From: Palsa-504 sp963739615
GTDB lineage: Bacteria; Actinomycetota; Actinomycetes; Streptosporangiales; Streptosporangiaceae
Reading direction: 5' to 3'
Length of the DNA: 64,000 nucleotides
Assembly (NCBI GenBank): GCA_963739615.1
Contig: CAVUBD010000002.1
Span: forward strand, 142,151-206,150
The position numbers and the translations under genes are program-made. The notes beneath the pieces were generated by a model. That model did no database searches. It was not told the origin of the DNA and saw nothing but the letters and a program-made list of their open reading frames with translations. Below are positions 63,932-64,000 of the stretch, in pieces (position 1 is the stretch's first letter; every line of letters begins with the position of its first letter).

Positions 63932-64000
63932 ATGAGCGACCCCCTATGGCGCGAAGAACGCCCGAAGGGGTACGGCCGCGAGCCCGGCGTCCGGCCGCCC
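63932..64000 (+). CDS. Partial ORF at window end
   Basis: An ATG at 63932 starts MSDPLWREERPKGYGREPGV, which runs off the window. The charged, proline-rich start looks like the N-terminus of an actinobacterial protein divergent from the LCP gene. No family can be named. Confidence 0.35.
   Translation, partial: MSDPLWREERPKGYGREPGVRPP

Overview
The window is high-GC DNA with GTG/TTG starts, 4-base start/stop overlaps and actinobacterial family content (DUF6350, DUF5753/DUF6879, DUF574 methyltransferase, DUF6247, LytR-CpsA-Psr). It fits a soil-type actinomycete, perhaps Streptosporangiales-like; no marker fixes the genus.

Layout. (1) 1-18.1 kb is mostly conserved chromosome: ligA, a MetE-like gene, two small membrane proteins, a duplicated GntR regulator pair with an MFS transporter, a 21-residue peptide gene with a 2OG-Fe(II) oxygenase, then mnmA, a cysteine desulfurase, etfA/etfB, purH/purN, a DUF6350 membrane protein, sucD/sucC. 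(2) 18.1-61.8 kb is an accessory island opened by a tyrosine integrase and a broken excisionase. It holds fragments of serine and tyrosine recombinases, TniA/TniB, an IS30 transposase, a MobF relaxase and DUF262, plus a Tn3-family element with a second orphan end, a 428-bp element with terminal inverted repeats, an AbiEii-type toxin, a candidate small RNA, and two defence loci. (3) 61.8-64 kb returns to chromosome-like genes (B12-binding protein, LytR-CpsA-Psr protein). In Streptomyces a B12-binding mutase subunit and sucCD lie near each other, so the island has probably separated them here.

Main discovery candidate. A minus-strand operon (55815 to 44357) links six genes, five junctions of which are ATGA or GTGA overlaps: CBS-HEPN protein, small SF2 helicase, one-TM protein, SNF2 helicase with a DUF3883-like C-terminus, DUF1156 Zn-ribbon adenine methylase, DUF499 ATPase. 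The last three resemble the helicase-methylase-ATPase (Hma) arrangement. The first three look like an unreported sensor/effector front end. Next to it (60.0-56.8 kb) is a SIR2-APAZ plus short Argonaute locus of SPARSA type, preceded by a restriction-endonuclease-like gene.

Caution. Single-base frameshifts occur in the island but also in purN, the MetE-like gene and the LytR-CpsA-Psr gene. Some apparent pseudogenes may therefore be sequencing indels. An in-frame TAG in the Argonaute and a 13-bp tandem duplication in another gene look more like true mutations.
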